Assembly: GCA_041694155.1 (NCBI GenBank)
Contig: JASMTS010000015.1
Location: forward strand, 1 to 62,459
From: JAAZVM01 sp041694155
GTDB taxonomy: Bacteria; Patescibacteriota; Gracilibacteria; BD1-5; UBA6164
DNA length: 62,459 nt
Reading direction: 5' to 3'
This document shows positions 30,848-41,112 of the stretch, piece by piece. Positions within the stretch are counted from its first letter, which is position 1; the number at the start of each line of letters is the position of its first letter. Below the pieces are notes generated by a model. It had not been told where the DNA came from. It saw only the letters and a list, made by a program, of their open reading frames with translations, and did not search any database. The translations under genes and the position numbers were made by a program.

Positions 30848-31393
30848 TTAAACTTTCATTATATCTGCTTCTTTTTGTTTATAGTGTTCATCTATATTTT
30901 TGTTTGCTTCTTCTATTATTTTTTGTAATTCAGATTCATATTGCTTTTTTTCATCTTCACTTATTTCTTTTTCATCTTCTGCTCTTTTTATGTCTTTTAA
31001 TGAGTCTTGTCTTGAGTTTCTAATAGATACTTTTGCTTCTTCTGCCAATTTTTTGGCTACTTTTGATATTTCTTTTCTTCTTTCTTCTGTAAGAGGAGGT
31101 ACTTTTATCATAACTGAATCAGCCATTGTTTGGGGGTTTAATCACATAGCTGCATCAGTAATAGCTTTTGCTATAGAGTGTACTATATTTTTGTCCCATG
31201 GTTTTATACTGATAGTTTGAGAGTCTAGGTTTGATATAGATGCTACATTTTGCATTGGTTGCATGCTTCAGTATTGATCTACAAGTATTCATTCTACCAT
31301 AGAAGGATTTGCTCTACCTAACTGTAATTTTGAATATTCTGTTTCTAAGTGTCTTATAGATTTTTTTATTCACTCCTGAGCTTTTTCTAACAT
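30848..31393 (-). CDS. frr: Ribosome recycling factor
   Basis: 181 aa, standard length. EKAQEGIKKSIRHLETEYSKLQLGRANPSMVEGI, VDQYGSMQPMQNVASISN, SIKPWDKNIVHSIAKAITDAAMGLNP, then IKVPPLTEERRKEISKVAKKLAEEAKVSIRNSRQDSLK. Splits post-termination ribosomes with EF-G. The gene is read through two TGA codons in the N-terminal half, so in the standard code only the C-terminal half would appear. Confidence 0.97.
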
Positions 31394-31541
31394 ATATAAA
31401 ATGGTTATTATAATAAATAAAATTAGTATTTTTACATTATATATAGCTTGTTTAAAAAATCAAATATTTGCTTTACTTAATTGCTTATTTTTATATTATT
31501 ATAAATATAATTTATATATTTATAATATAATAAGAATCTTA

Positions 31542-32246
31542 ATGACAATATTAGAAGTAAAAAATATATGTAAAAAATTATCTAAAAAACAGGTATTAAA
31601 AAATGTTAGTTTAAAAGTAGAAAAGTGAGAAATCTATGGATTTTTGTGACCTAATGGTGCATGAAAAACAACTACTATGAAGTCTATATTGTGATTAATT
31701 GAACCTGAAGAATGAGATATTTTATTATTTTGAAAAAAAGGACTTACTATTGAATCAAAGAAAAAAATATGATTCATGCCTGAAAATACTTATCTTTATA
31801 AACATCTTACTTGAATTGAATTTTTGAAATTTAATTGAAAGTTTTTTTGACTAAAATGACAAGAACTTGATAAAAAAGTAGAAAATTTGTTAAAAAGAGT
31901 TGGTCTTGAAAAATCTTGAAACAAGTATCTTAAAGATTATTCAAAGTGAATGTTACAAAGAGTATGACTTGCTCAATCTATTATTAATAATCCCAAATTA
32001 TTATTTTTGGATGAACCAATGAGTTGACTTGATCCAATATGAAGAAAAATGGTAAAAGATTTAATAGTTTCTCTTAGAGAAGAGGGAACAACTATATTTT
32101 TTAATACACATATTTTAGCTGATGTTGAGGAAATATGTGATAAAATAAGTATAATAAATCATGGTGAAATTATTGTAGAAAATATGAAAGTAAAAGATAT
32201 ATGAGAAAGACTTGAAGACTTTTTTATTAAAAAAGTTAGTAGTTAA
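31542..32246 (+). CDS. ABC transporter ATP-binding subunit
   Basis: 234 aa. Walker A GPNGAGKTTTMK (two of its Gly are TGA), Q-loop region IGFMPENTYLYKHLT, signature YSKGMLQRVGLAQSI (SKGM in place of SGGQ, common in CcmA/NatA exporters), Walker B LLFLDEPMSGLDP and H-loop NTHILADV. No permease gene is adjacent; the neighbouring frr is divergent and the next gene convergent, so the ATPase is solitary here. Substrate unknown. Confidence 0.93.
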
Positions 32247-32276
32247 AAAAGCAGATATTAATATCTGCTTTTTTAA
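32245..32276. terminator. Bidirectional terminator
   Basis: Palindrome AAAAAAGCAGATATTAATATCTGCTTTTTT; the FtsA-like stop codon lies at its edge. Confidence 0.92.
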
Positions 32277-33478
32277 TTTATTTCTTTTACTATTTCTTTT
32301 AGTGTTCTTTCTATTTTATTTTTATCTTTTTTGATAAAATCAAGAGTAGCTTTGATAAGGGCATATATATTTATATTAGATTTTACTCAATCAACCCATT
32401 CAGGATTTTCTGTTATTTTATCATCAATAAAATCTATTTTTGGAGATATATATTTTATTTTTTTAGCCATTTTTAAACTATATTCATTGAAGCTTGTATT
32501 TTCTAAATAGTTTTTTATAAATTTATTCGCTCATCATCATGCCATAAAAAAGTTTTCAGGGCAAATTTCATCTTTTAATAGCTCTTCAAGTGTTATGGCA
32601 AGTACATCTTTGAATATTTCTAAAAATTCAGCTTTTTCTATTTCAAATACATCTTCATCTATTTTTTTTATTATTTCACTTTTAGTTAAGTTATAATTTG
32701 CTCTTACTTGTTTTATAAAATCATTTATTCAAAATGTTAGTTTTTTAGCTCATAGTATATATCAATCTTTTTTTACTATTATCGAAGTATGAGAATTTCA
32801 TATATCTATTATTACAACATTTTTTTTCTCACTAAATAGTCATAATATGGCATATTCATTTGGCACAAATCTAAGTACATCTTTTTTTATATATTTTGAT
32901 ATATAATTTTTAAGATCAAACTTATTTTCAGTAAGAAATATATTTAGTACTGAAATATTTATTTCTTTTGGAGAGCTTCATGTTATAGTTTTTTTTGTCT
33001 TTCAATCAAGTTTTATATTTGATATATTGCTTATAATAAGTTTTAAATCATTCTTATCATAACCAGTTGTATCTTTTATTTTTTTGTAATTGTTTTTTAA
33101 TGCTTTTTGCTCTATATCTCTCAATATATAATATAATTCATTTTCATTTATTTCTAAATTATCTTTTTCTCTAACATAATTTATTTTACTAGATTCAAAA
33201 AATAGGTTTGATGTAGGTATATTAATAATACATTTATCTATTTTTCTCTTTGCATCTATTTCTGCTTTTTCAAAAGCTTGTTTTATGTTCTCACAAACAT
33301 TTCCCAAGTCTTTTATTTCTTGCATATATATATCATTCAAATCTTGTCTTTTTTCACCATATCATATCAACTCTATATCTCTATTAAGTATTTTACAAAT
33401 ACCAACTCTAGTTTTATATGTTCAAATATCTATGACTCATATATATTGAGCCTTTATTTTTTCTTTTTTAAAATTCAC
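32273..33478 (-). CDS. FtsA/PilM-like actin-fold ATPase
   Basis: 401 aa from GTG at 33478; no ATG in frame before a stop further upstream. Actin-fold phosphate-1 motif IGVIDIGTYKTRVGI at the start, an inserted domain (CIINIPTSNLFFES), phosphate-2 NVVIIDIGNSHTSIIVKK and adenosine motif CPENFFMAGGGANKF. FtsA anchors FtsZ to the membrane; PilM shares the fold and would fit the pilus genes 7 kb away. The C-terminal helix (ERTLKEIVKEIN) could be the amphipathic membrane anchor. Read after the TPR gene, 10 bp apart. Confidence 0.7.
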
Positions 33479-33488
33479 TATATTAATT

Positions 33489-34007
33489 TTATGATATATT
33501 ATTTTTTCATATTTTTTTTAATAATCAATTTCATTCTGATATTTCTCATACTCATATCAATGCCATTGCTAGGTCCTCTGTTATTAATTCATCATTAGGA
33601 GCAATTATTAATGCTCTTTTTAATATAGCTATTCATTTATCTGTTTTTCCTAGCATTGTATATGCCCATCATAAATTTCTTAGTACTTCAGAATTGTTTC
33701 ATATCAAGCTATTTGATTTTTCTAATAATTCAACTGCTTCTTTTATTTTGTCTTTTGATAGTAAAATAAATCATTTTAAATAATTTCATGTTGCTGATTC
33801 AGGATTTAATTCTAATGCAAAATCAGCTGCTTTTATAGCCTTATCTAGTTCTCATCTGTATAAATATATATCTGCTAATTCTTCATATAATCTATAATCT
33901 GAATTATATGAAACAAGACCATCTTCTATCAAAGAAATGGCTTTGCTGAATTTTTGTTCAGATTTTAGTTTTTCGACTTCTATTATAATTTCTTTTATCT
34001 TGTCCAT
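33489..34007 (-). CDS. Tetratricopeptide-repeat protein
   Basis: 172 aa made of about four TPR units: residues 8-40 (KLKSEQKFSKAISLIEDGL), 42-70 (YRLYEELADIYLYRGELDKAIKAADFALELNPESA), 73-105 and 108-140 (SEVLRNLGWAYTMLGKTDKGIAILKRALIIAP). A cytoplasmic scaffold. Sits between dnaN (9 bp) and the FtsA-like gene (10 bp) in one transcript. Confidence 0.85.
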
Positions 34008-34016
34008 TTTATTTTT

Positions 34017-35141
34017 TTATATTTTTAAAGGCATTATTATATGCTTGAAGCTATAGTCATAGTTTTTTTCAGGATCTGCTACAGGAGCTATCATTATTGG
34101 TGACAATGGATTTTCAAAACTTATACTTACATGAGTTGTTTCTATAACAGATAATACTTCTAAGAAATAAGTAGAATTTATACCTACCACATTATTTTCT
34201 CATTCTACTACTCATACAAGTGTTACATCTCATTCTCATATTTGTGTTTCAGATGTTTCTAACTCTATTCATCTTTCAGAACTTAAACTCATTTTTATAG
34301 AATAATTGTTTTCTTTACTTACCAAATTTATTTTTCTCAATGCTCCTATCAAATCAATTCTATTTACTTCTGCTTTTGTAGTGTAAGAATTAGGGAAAAA
34401 TCATTTGTAATCTGGAAACTTACCATTTAATAGTCTAGAAAATATTTTTATATTACCTGTTATAAATGCAATTTGATTATCTCATGAAACTACTTTTACA
34501 TCTTCTGAGTCATCAATTATTGACTTTATTTGGTTACAAGTTTTACTTGGAATTATTTGTGAAAAGTCAGTATTTACTGAATCGTTTAATATAGTTTTGT
34601 ATTCTGATAATCTAAAGCTATCTGTTGATGCAAATATTACTTCATTGTTTTTTATATTTACATACAATCATGCTAATGTAGGTCTTATATTTCATTCTGC
34701 ACTAGAAAAAAGTGTTTTATCTATAGATTTTTTTATTATTTTACCACTTACATCAAGGCTTATTTCTTCTTTTATTGATGGTATAAGAGGGAATTCATCA
34801 GCTTCTACTCATTTTAGTTTTAATTTTCAGCTACCTGTAGATATTTTTATACTTTCATCATTTAATAGCTCTATTTTTACTTCATCATCTGTTACTAGAT
34901 TCATATAGTTAGTAAATAATTTACTTGGTATACAAAATGAACCTTCAGTTTCTATGTTAATATCATCATATATAACATATTCTATAGCCATTTCAAGATT
35001 ATTTGATGTAAGAACTATATTTTGATAATTAACTTTTATCAAAATATTTTCTAAAATAGGAGTTGTAGTAACTGATGCTGTTGCATGGTTTACTATTTCT
35101 AATCATTTTTTTAATTGTTCAGTTGATATGCTAAATTTCAT
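34017..35141 (-). CDS. dnaN: DNA polymerase III beta clamp
   Basis: 374 aa, three clamp domains. MKFSISTEQLKKGLEIVNHATA, the domain boundary KGVEADEFPLIPSI, RPTLAGLYVNIKNNEVIFASTDSFRLSEY, NGKFPDYKGFFPNSY and the terminal YSFKHIIMPLKI, equivalent of the usual Y-x-x-MP-R/L C-terminus. Forms the sliding ring on DNA. No dnaA or origin features lie beside it, unlike in many bacteria; upstream is a priA-like gene. Confidence 0.95.
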
Positions 35142-35230
35142 GCTTTTTTAAGTTAATAATATTTATTAAAAATTATAGAAAAAATAGTATATAAAACAAG
35201 ATTTTATATATTTTTTTGTTAAAAACTTAT

Positions 35231-36214
35231 TTATTCAAAAATAACTACCAAATCGCTATTTGTGTAAATATCTTTTTTTATTAAATCTATAAAATTTCTT
35301 AGATTTTGTCATTTTATAATTATTTTGTAATGGTATTGATTATACTTTTTAAATCAAGTGTTTCAAAGTATTATTTCATTATTATTTTCATTATTATTTT
35401 TTTCCAATTTATCATATATTTTTTTTATGTATGTTTTTGCTTTTTCTTTGTCTTTATTCCTGTATTCTATAGTTGCCAATTCACAAAAAGGAGGGTAGTT
35501 AAAACTTTTTCTTTCTTTTAGTGTTTTTACAAAAAAATCTTTGTAATTATCATTTATAATAGAATTTACAACATCATTTTCTGGTATAAATGTTTGTATT
35601 ATAAAATCTGTTTTTTGTCACAATCTAGATCATCTTCATATTAATTGTTTTATATTAGAAAAAACTCTTTCTTCTGTATTGTATTTTGCTATTTGTAATT
35701 CTTGTTCTAATAATATTACTCATATTAATCCTACTCTTTCAAAATTAAATCATGTAGTAATCATTTTTGTTCATATTATTATATCTGCTTTTTCTATGTT
35801 ATCTAATGCTTCTTTTTTTGTTTTTTTATTTTTTACTATATCAGTATCAAGTCTATATACTTTTTTATCTTTATATATATTTTTTATTGTATCTTCTATT
35901 TGTTTTGTTCATACTCATACTTTTTGAAGCTCATTTGATCAACACTTATCACATTTTTTTATTATTTTTTTAGAATATCAGCATGAATGACATACCATAT
36001 TGTCTCAATGTATACTCATAGATACATCACAGTTTTTACATTTATGTAAATTGTTACATTTACTACATATAAGTGATGAATACTCTCATCTTTTGTTTAG
36101 GTAAAGTATAATTTTTTTTCCTTCTCTTATATTTTCATCAATATATTTAATTAGGGTATTAGAAATATATTTGTTATGTTTTGAAGAATCTTGATTTAAG
36201 TTTACTCTAATCAT
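35231..36214 (-). CDS. priA: PriA-like protein, C-terminal half only
   Basis: 327 aa against about 730 for PriA. It begins at the second helicase lobe (NKYISNTLIKYIDENIREGKKIILYLNKRGEYSSLIC) and includes the zinc-binding insert with eight Cys (ICSKCNNLHKCKNCD, CHSCGY, KCDKCGS), motif V/VI regions GTKMITTGFNFERVGLIGV and IKQLIGRGSRLGQKTDF, and the C-terminal domain (ERKSFNYPPFCELATIEY). The 3'-DNA-binding domain and first RecA lobe with Walker A and DEAH are missing, and no reading frame for them exists upstream. It cannot be a helicase alone. Whether truncation or a lineage form is unclear. Confidence 0.85.
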
Positions 36215-36262
36215 GTTTTATTTTTAATATTTATACTTATTAACATATATTTTATAAAAAAT

Positions 36263-36290
36263 TTGCAAAAAAGAAAAATTTAGTTTAATA
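36263..36290 (+). promoter_or_regulatory. Promoter of the small hairpin RNA (TTGCAA-N16-TTAATA)
   Basis: TTGCAA at 36263-36268 and TTAATA at 36285-36290 with a 16-nt spacer, about 8 bp before the hairpin. Same architecture as the HU and tRNA-Lys promoters. Confidence 0.55.
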
Positions 36291-36295
36291 TAGAT

Positions 36296-36361
36296 ATGAG
36301 ATATCGCAACGGTGTAAAGTTTCCTCCTTTCACTTTATACTGTTCTTTATCTCTTTTTTTG
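36296..36361 (+). ncRNA. Candidate small hairpin RNA with anti-Shine-Dalgarno loop
   Basis: About 65 nt between divergent genes: outer stem GAGATA/TATCTC (36298-36303, 36348-36353), inner 12-bp stem (36308-36319 with 36333-36344, two G-U pairs) and a 13-nt loop containing CCTCCTTTC, then seven Ts. Its own promoter-like motif lies just upstream. The loop repeats the anti-SD end of bacterial 16S rRNA. It does not match tRNA, SRP RNA or a riboswitch that I recognise. It could be only a terminator of unknown transcription. Confidence 0.5.
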
Positions 36362-36416
36362 TGTTTAAAATTCAAAAATGTTATAATAAAATCATTAATT
36401 ATATAATTTTTGAATT

Positions 36417-37193
36417 TTGGATTTAAAAAAAATACAAGAAGAAAATAAAATATTAAAACAAAAACTTTCTATAGCTGAATTTTGGATGCAAAGGGAAGTA
36501 AAAAAATATATAAAAAATATATCAAAGGATAGATTTTCATATTATTCAAAAGAACAAAAAGATAGTTTTTTCTCTCAAAATATAGAAGATATTATAGAAG
36601 AATCAATATATAATTATTTTTGAGATTATATAATTACTTCTATTCCTAGTCAGATAATTGAAAACATTATTTCTTGAGAAATAATGTTTTATAATATATC
36701 AAAAAATCCACAAGCAGATTGATTATGAGTAATAAGCTCTTATCATAAATCTATAGATATTTTGATAGAAGACCAAATAACTAAACCTTTTAGGAAATAC
36801 TTTAATTCAAATAATTCAAATAAATTTTCTATAGAAAATGATCCCTTAGAGAAGTCCTTAAATTTGGTAATAAAAAAATGATATATATTATGATTAGGTA
36901 GACTATTTCAGCTTATAAAAAATATAAAAAATAACAAATCAAGCTGATTTTTATCAAATGAGTTTAAAAAGTTTTTGCAAAATAATTCATATATAGGTGA
37001 TATTTTATTGGATGATGATTTTTTTATTTTATTTGAAAAACTCATTGATTTAGAAGTCTTGTGAGAAAAAAGACATAGCTGAAAAATAGGTTTTTCTGAT
37101 GTGAAAACTTCTAGAGAATTAATAGTCTGAAATTTCAGAGACAAAAACAGTCTATTATATAAATTATCATGAATTTGAGTAGTAGATTTTTAA
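36417..37193 (+). CDS. Hypothetical protein, coiled-coil start
   Basis: 258 aa from TTG 36417, the best start in a frame open from 36399. The N-terminus is a short coiled coil (DLKKIQEENKILKQKLSIAEFWM), then helical segments rich in Lys, Ile and Asn. An internal glycine-rich turn (KKGYILGLGRLFQLIKN) and a C-terminal beta part (GKIGFSDVKTSRELIVGNFRDKNSLLYKLSGIGVVDF) follow. No family recognised. Continuous through many TGA-Gly codons, so it is a real gene. It lies 73 bp before rsmI on the same strand. Confidence 0.7.
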
Positions 37194-37266
37194 ATTCTTT
37201 ATTAATTGCATTTATTATAATTATTTGTAAAATATTTTAAATAAATACTTCTTAAAATTAATTATT

Positions 37267-37941
37267 TTGTTATATATAGTTGCAACACCAATTTGAAACT
37301 TAGATGATATTACATATAGGGCAGTAAAAACTTTGAATGAGGTTGATTCTATTGCTTGCGAAGATACTAGAACTAGTTCTAAACTACTTAATCATTATGA
37401 TATTAAAAAGCCTCTTATTAGTTTTCATAGTCATTCTTGAGTTACCAAGACTACTAAAATTATAGAACAATTAAAATCATGACAAAATATAGCACTTATA
37501 AGTGATGCATGAACTCCTGGTATAAGTGACCCATGATATGTTCTTATAAAAGAAGCTATATCAGAGTGAATAGATGTTACTCCTATACCATGAGTCACTG
37601 CTTTTACTACAGCTTTGTGTGCTAGTGGTATGCAGATGAATCATTTTTTATATCTTTGATTTATGCCTGTCAAAAAATGAAGACAAACTCTTTTTACTTC
37701 TTTGGTAGAAAGAAAATCCAAAAAATGATGAGAAACAGTCGTTATTTATGAATCTGTTCATAGAATAATAAAAACAATAAATGAAATATGAAAATATTTT
37801 TGAGAAGACCATTATATTGTTATTGCTAGAGAATTAACAAAAAAATATGAAAGCTTTTATAGATGAACAGTAAAAGAAGTTTTAGAATATTTTGAATTAA
37901 ATTCTTCTAAAGTTAAATGAGAGTTTGTTGTTTTATTTTAA
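37267..37941 (+). CDS. rsmI: 16S rRNA C1402 ribose 2'-O-methyltransferase RsmI
   Basis: 224 aa from TTG 37267. Tetrapyrrole-methylase fold: LYIVATPIGNLDDITYRAVKTLNEVDSIACEDTRTSSKLL, GQNIALISDAGTPGISDPGYVLI, VTPIPGVTAFTTALCASG, FLYLGFMPVKKGR and VVIYESVHRIIKTI. These are the SAM-binding and P-I-G motifs of RsmI. It is shorter than the usual 280 aa because the C-terminal oligomerisation domain is reduced. A TTG start just after the preceding gene's spacer is supported by the family N-terminus. Confidence 0.95.
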
Positions 37942-37951
37942 TAATATTATT

Positions 37952-38227
37952 ATGAAGTTAGATTTAAATAAAGATAAAAAAGAACTATTTATAAAAACAT
38001 CAATATGGAACTCTTTTATTAGTGTATTCAAAGAAGAAAAAAATATTGATGTTTCAGATTATATGGTATCTGTTCAAATAAGGTGAAAAACATTACTTAT
38101 AAAAACTAACAAACCTATTATAAATGCTGAAGCAAAAAATTTATACAATAAAATATATAAAGATTTTGAAAATAAAATAAAATATATACAAATGGATAAT
38201 TATGATTTTGAATTAAAATTTTTATAA
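37952..38227 (+). CDS. Small DciA/DUF721-like protein (tentative)
   Basis: 91 aa. The stretch VQIRGKTLLIKTNKPIINAEAKNLYNKIYKDF has the strand-helix pattern of the DUF721/DciA domain (V-x-G-x-L-x-I-x-T-x(3)-I-x-A-E). DciA loads the replicative helicase in many bacteria. The domain is short and the match is by eye only. It lies 10 bp after rsmI. Confidence 0.4.
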
Positions 38228-38272
38228 AAAAAGTCCCAACTTTATGGTTTATACCATTAGTTTTGGGGCTTT
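38228..38272 (+). terminator. Probable terminator of the rsmI operon
   Basis: AAAAAAGTCCCAAC and GTTTTGGGGCTTTTT arms around a 22-nt loop; imperfect stem with one bulge. Confidence 0.6.
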
Positions 38273-38497
38273 TTATTTAACTAGTTTATAAGTTTTTCAA
38301 TCTATTTCTATAATTTCTTTTTCAATTGCTTTTGATTCTAAAATATTTGATTTTGTATATGTTATACTAGATTCATAAGAGTGAGTTATATTTCATACTC
38401 ATGCTATCATAAATCATATAATTAAAACTATTATTGTTCAGTTATTTAGTTTTTCATCAAATAATTTATAATAGTTTTTTATAAATTTATTAATCAT
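38273..38497 (-). CDS. Small single-helix membrane protein
   Basis: 74 aa. Basic N-terminus (MINKFIKNYYKLFDEK), one helix (GTIIVLIIGFMIAGVGNI) and a charged C-terminal tail (SKAIEKEIIEIDGKTYKLVK). No family. Its promoter lies just past the korB terminator (TTGCAA near 38549 on the minus strand). Confidence 0.6.
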
Positions 38498-38551
38498 CTT
38501 GTTCTATTTTAATTTTATTATTATAATTAAAACATACAATTAATTTTTTTG

Positions 38552-38580
38552 CAAAAAAACACTACTTTTTGTAGTGTTTT
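38552..38580 (-). terminator. Terminator of the korAB operon
   Basis: On the minus strand AAAACACTAC - AAAAA - GTAGTGTTTTTTT; overlaps the korB stop codon. Confidence 0.88.
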
Positions 38581-39181
38581 ACCATCTTTTGAAACTAGGA
38601 CAAGCTTGGTGTATATTAACCAATGAAAATCATTTATGTTGTATAGCTTCTTTTATTATATCTTTCATTTCCATAAATTTTATAGAATCTGCAGTTTTTG
38701 CAAAACTACATCAAGCATTTTTTGCTATAGCTATTGGGTCAAATGGAGCTGAAATATTTCATTCTGGAGTAGTTTTTGTTTTTGCTCATATAGGTGTAGT
38801 TGGACTAGCTTGTCATGTAGTCAGGGCATAGTTTTCATTATCCATAACTATATATGTTATATCCATATCTCTTTTACATGCATGTATAAAATGCCCAACT
38901 CATATACCATAACCATCTCAGTCTCAACCAGTTGCTAGTACTGTGAGTTCTGGGTTCATCATTTTTACTCATGTAGCAAATGGAAGTGTTCTACCATGAA
39001 GAGTCTCAGCAGCATATCAGTCAATATATTGACTAGCTTTACCACTACAACCGACTCATGAAACTACAACTCTATTATGAGATTCTATTTCTAATTCGGC
39101 AAATGCTTTTTTTATTGCTCAAACTATAAGTGTGTCTCAACAACCTGGACACCATTGTATGTTATTTAATCAAGATCTCAT
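38579..39181 (-). CDS. korB: 2-oxoacid:ferredoxin oxidoreductase beta subunit
   Basis: 200 aa. Thiamine-pyrophosphate subunit: NNIQWCPGCGDTLIVGAIKKAF with the cluster-binding CPGCG, VVVSGVGCSGKASQY, the TPP motif GDGDGYGIGVGHFIHACKRD (GDG) and DNENYALTTGQASPTTP. It ends shortly after CPSFKRW, so the C-terminal extension of larger homologues is missing. Works with KorA to oxidise 2-oxoacids to acyl-CoA with reduction of ferredoxin. 4 bp after korA. Confidence 0.93.
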
Positions 39182-39185
39182 TTTT

Positions 39186-40850
39186 TTATTTTTTTAATTC
39201 ATTAAAGTCTTCTATATAAAAAGGGAATAGGTCATATTTTCTCATGTTTGATATTTTTAATCCTTCTATATATTTTAATCCTAATTCATTTGTTAAATAT
39301 TTTTGTAATTGACCAGAAAAATTGTTTTCGATAAATATTACTTCATCTTTATTTTCAAATTCTTTTCTTAGTTTTGAATCTATAGGTTTTAAGAATTTTA
39401 CTATAATTATTCAATATTCAGGGTTATTTTTTACAAAATGTTTAGCTGTATAACTAGTAAAACTAGTTATTACCAACATTTTTTTAGCACTAGGATTAAT
39501 TATTTCATATCATGATATTCATTCTTTTTCAAAGAAATTTTCCAATTTTTTGAATCTCTTTTCAGTCATTTTTTTCTTCATTTCTGGATCTTCACTTGTT
39601 GCTCAGAATTCATCGTGTTCATAACTTGTCGCTATAAAGTCTCCGTTTTTTGTTCATACTTTTACTCTTGGAGATATTCAAGTATCATTTAACTCATATC
39701 TTTTGTAATCTTCAGGAGGATTGTCTAATATGATTCATCTATCAATTCAAGGAGTTTTTAATTCTCATACAGTACCAAGTAATTCACTAGACTGCTTATC
39801 CATCAAAAATATAACTTGAGTTTGATATTTATCTGCTAAGTTTAATGCAAGTCAACCAAAATAATAAGCTTCTTCTAAACTTGATGGATACATTACTATA
39901 TGATCAAAGTCTGCAAATGTTGGATTTAATGCAAAATTTAAATCTCAAGCTTCATGAAATGTAGGTGTACCAGTACTTGGACCAGCTCTTTGAGATAATA
40001 CTACTGTTATAGGAAACTCTGCTTGTACAGCAAAGCTTAATGCTTCACTCATAAGTGCAAATCCTCAACCACTAGATCAACTCATAGCTCTGGCTCAAGT
40101 AAAACTAGCTCATAATGCGGAATTTATAACTGCTATTTCATCCTCTGCTTGAAAGTATTTAACTCTTCAGTCTTTTATTACTTCTCATAAAATAGTAGAT
40201 GCAGGAGTCATTGGGTATGCACTATAGAATTCTAATCAATTTTCTATAGCTCAAACAGTTAATGCTTTGTTTCAAAATAATGCATCTTTAGATTTTCATA
40301 GCTTTTTTATACTTATATCACTTTGTTTTTTGATTTCATATGTTTCAAAAATATTTCTTACTATATCTTTGTTATGATTAACAGTATCTTCTCATTTTTT
40401 AGAGAATATTTTTTCTATTTTTTGTAATATTATATCTATATCTAAGTCTAAATATTTAGCATAAATACCTAATAGGTAAGTATTATCATATTTGTCAGCT
40501 ATCTCTAATTCTAGTAAATTATAATTATCAAGAGATATTCATTTATCTTGTAATTTTTTAACCCATTTACTATTTATAATTATTGTTGCATCTTTTTTTA
40601 AGCTAGGTAGTTGTTTTTCTAAACTTTCTGCATTAAATGCAAGAATTATGTCCACATATTTTGTTAGATATAATTCATTTTTATCTGATATATTTACATC
40701 AAAATAGTTTACTCATCATTTAATCCTAGATTCGTATTCTATATCTGTTATCAAGTCATAACCTAACTCAGCATATAATTCAGCTATTATATCTACAGTT
40801 GAATTAACTCATGCTCAAGCAGCTCATGATATTCTTGTATTTAAATTCAT
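39186..40850 (-). CDS. korA: 2-oxoacid:ferredoxin oxidoreductase alpha subunit (gamma-alpha fusion)
   Basis: 554 aa. Residues 1-170 are the gamma domain (ISGAAGAGVNSTVDIIAELY, YESRIKGGVNYFDVNIS). Residues 190-554 are the alpha part (GNKALTVGAIENGLEFYSAYPMTPASTILGEVI, FQAEDEIAVINSALGASFTGARAMSGSSGGGFALMSEAL, SQRAGPSTGTPT), a typical OR-type fused layout. Many of the GSSGGG glycines are TGA. Substrate (pyruvate versus 2-oxoglutarate) cannot be told. An oxygen-sensitive fermentation or redox enzyme in an organism of reduced metabolism. Confidence 0.95.
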
Positions 40851-40859
40851 TTTTATTTA

Positions 40860-41111
40860 TTAGTTAGTTTCTATTGTTTGTCAGCTAAGCGAGTTCTCTA
40901 TATTTATTACTTTTCAACTAGAGCTTTGGCTAGCTCAAGTTTGAGAATTAATCATGTTTTGTATTTCTTCTATTTGTTCAGGTGTTAATTCTGTTTGTTG
41001 TTGATTTGTTGTGCTATCAAATATAACTAATATTCAAGTTCATATTATTGAAACTATTATTCATATTAATGCTAGAATCGCCGTTACTTTTGCAATTTTT
41101 GTCTGTTTCAT
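40860..41111 (-). CDS. Small anchored membrane protein upstream of korA
   Basis: 83 aa. One membrane helix (VTAILALIGIIVSIIGTGILVIF), then an exposed Gln/Ser-rich tail (TTNQQQTELTPEQIEEIQNMI). No family seen. Its ATG follows the stop of the large secreted protein by 1 bp, and korA begins 9 bp later, so the three or four genes form one transcript. Confidence 0.6.
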
Positions 41112-41112
41112 G

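Noticed and set aside
34017..36214. Replication origin near dnaN
   Set aside because: No dnaA gene, no DnaA-box cluster or skewed AT repeat unit recognisable beside it.
36296..36361. tRNA, SRP RNA or riboswitch at the small hairpin
   Set aside because: No cloverleaf, no GGAA/AGCAG SRP core and no recognised aptamer; left as an unassigned hairpin RNA.
38574..38831. 85-aa plus-strand ORF
   Set aside because: Antisense of the korB gene whose TPP motifs are clear.
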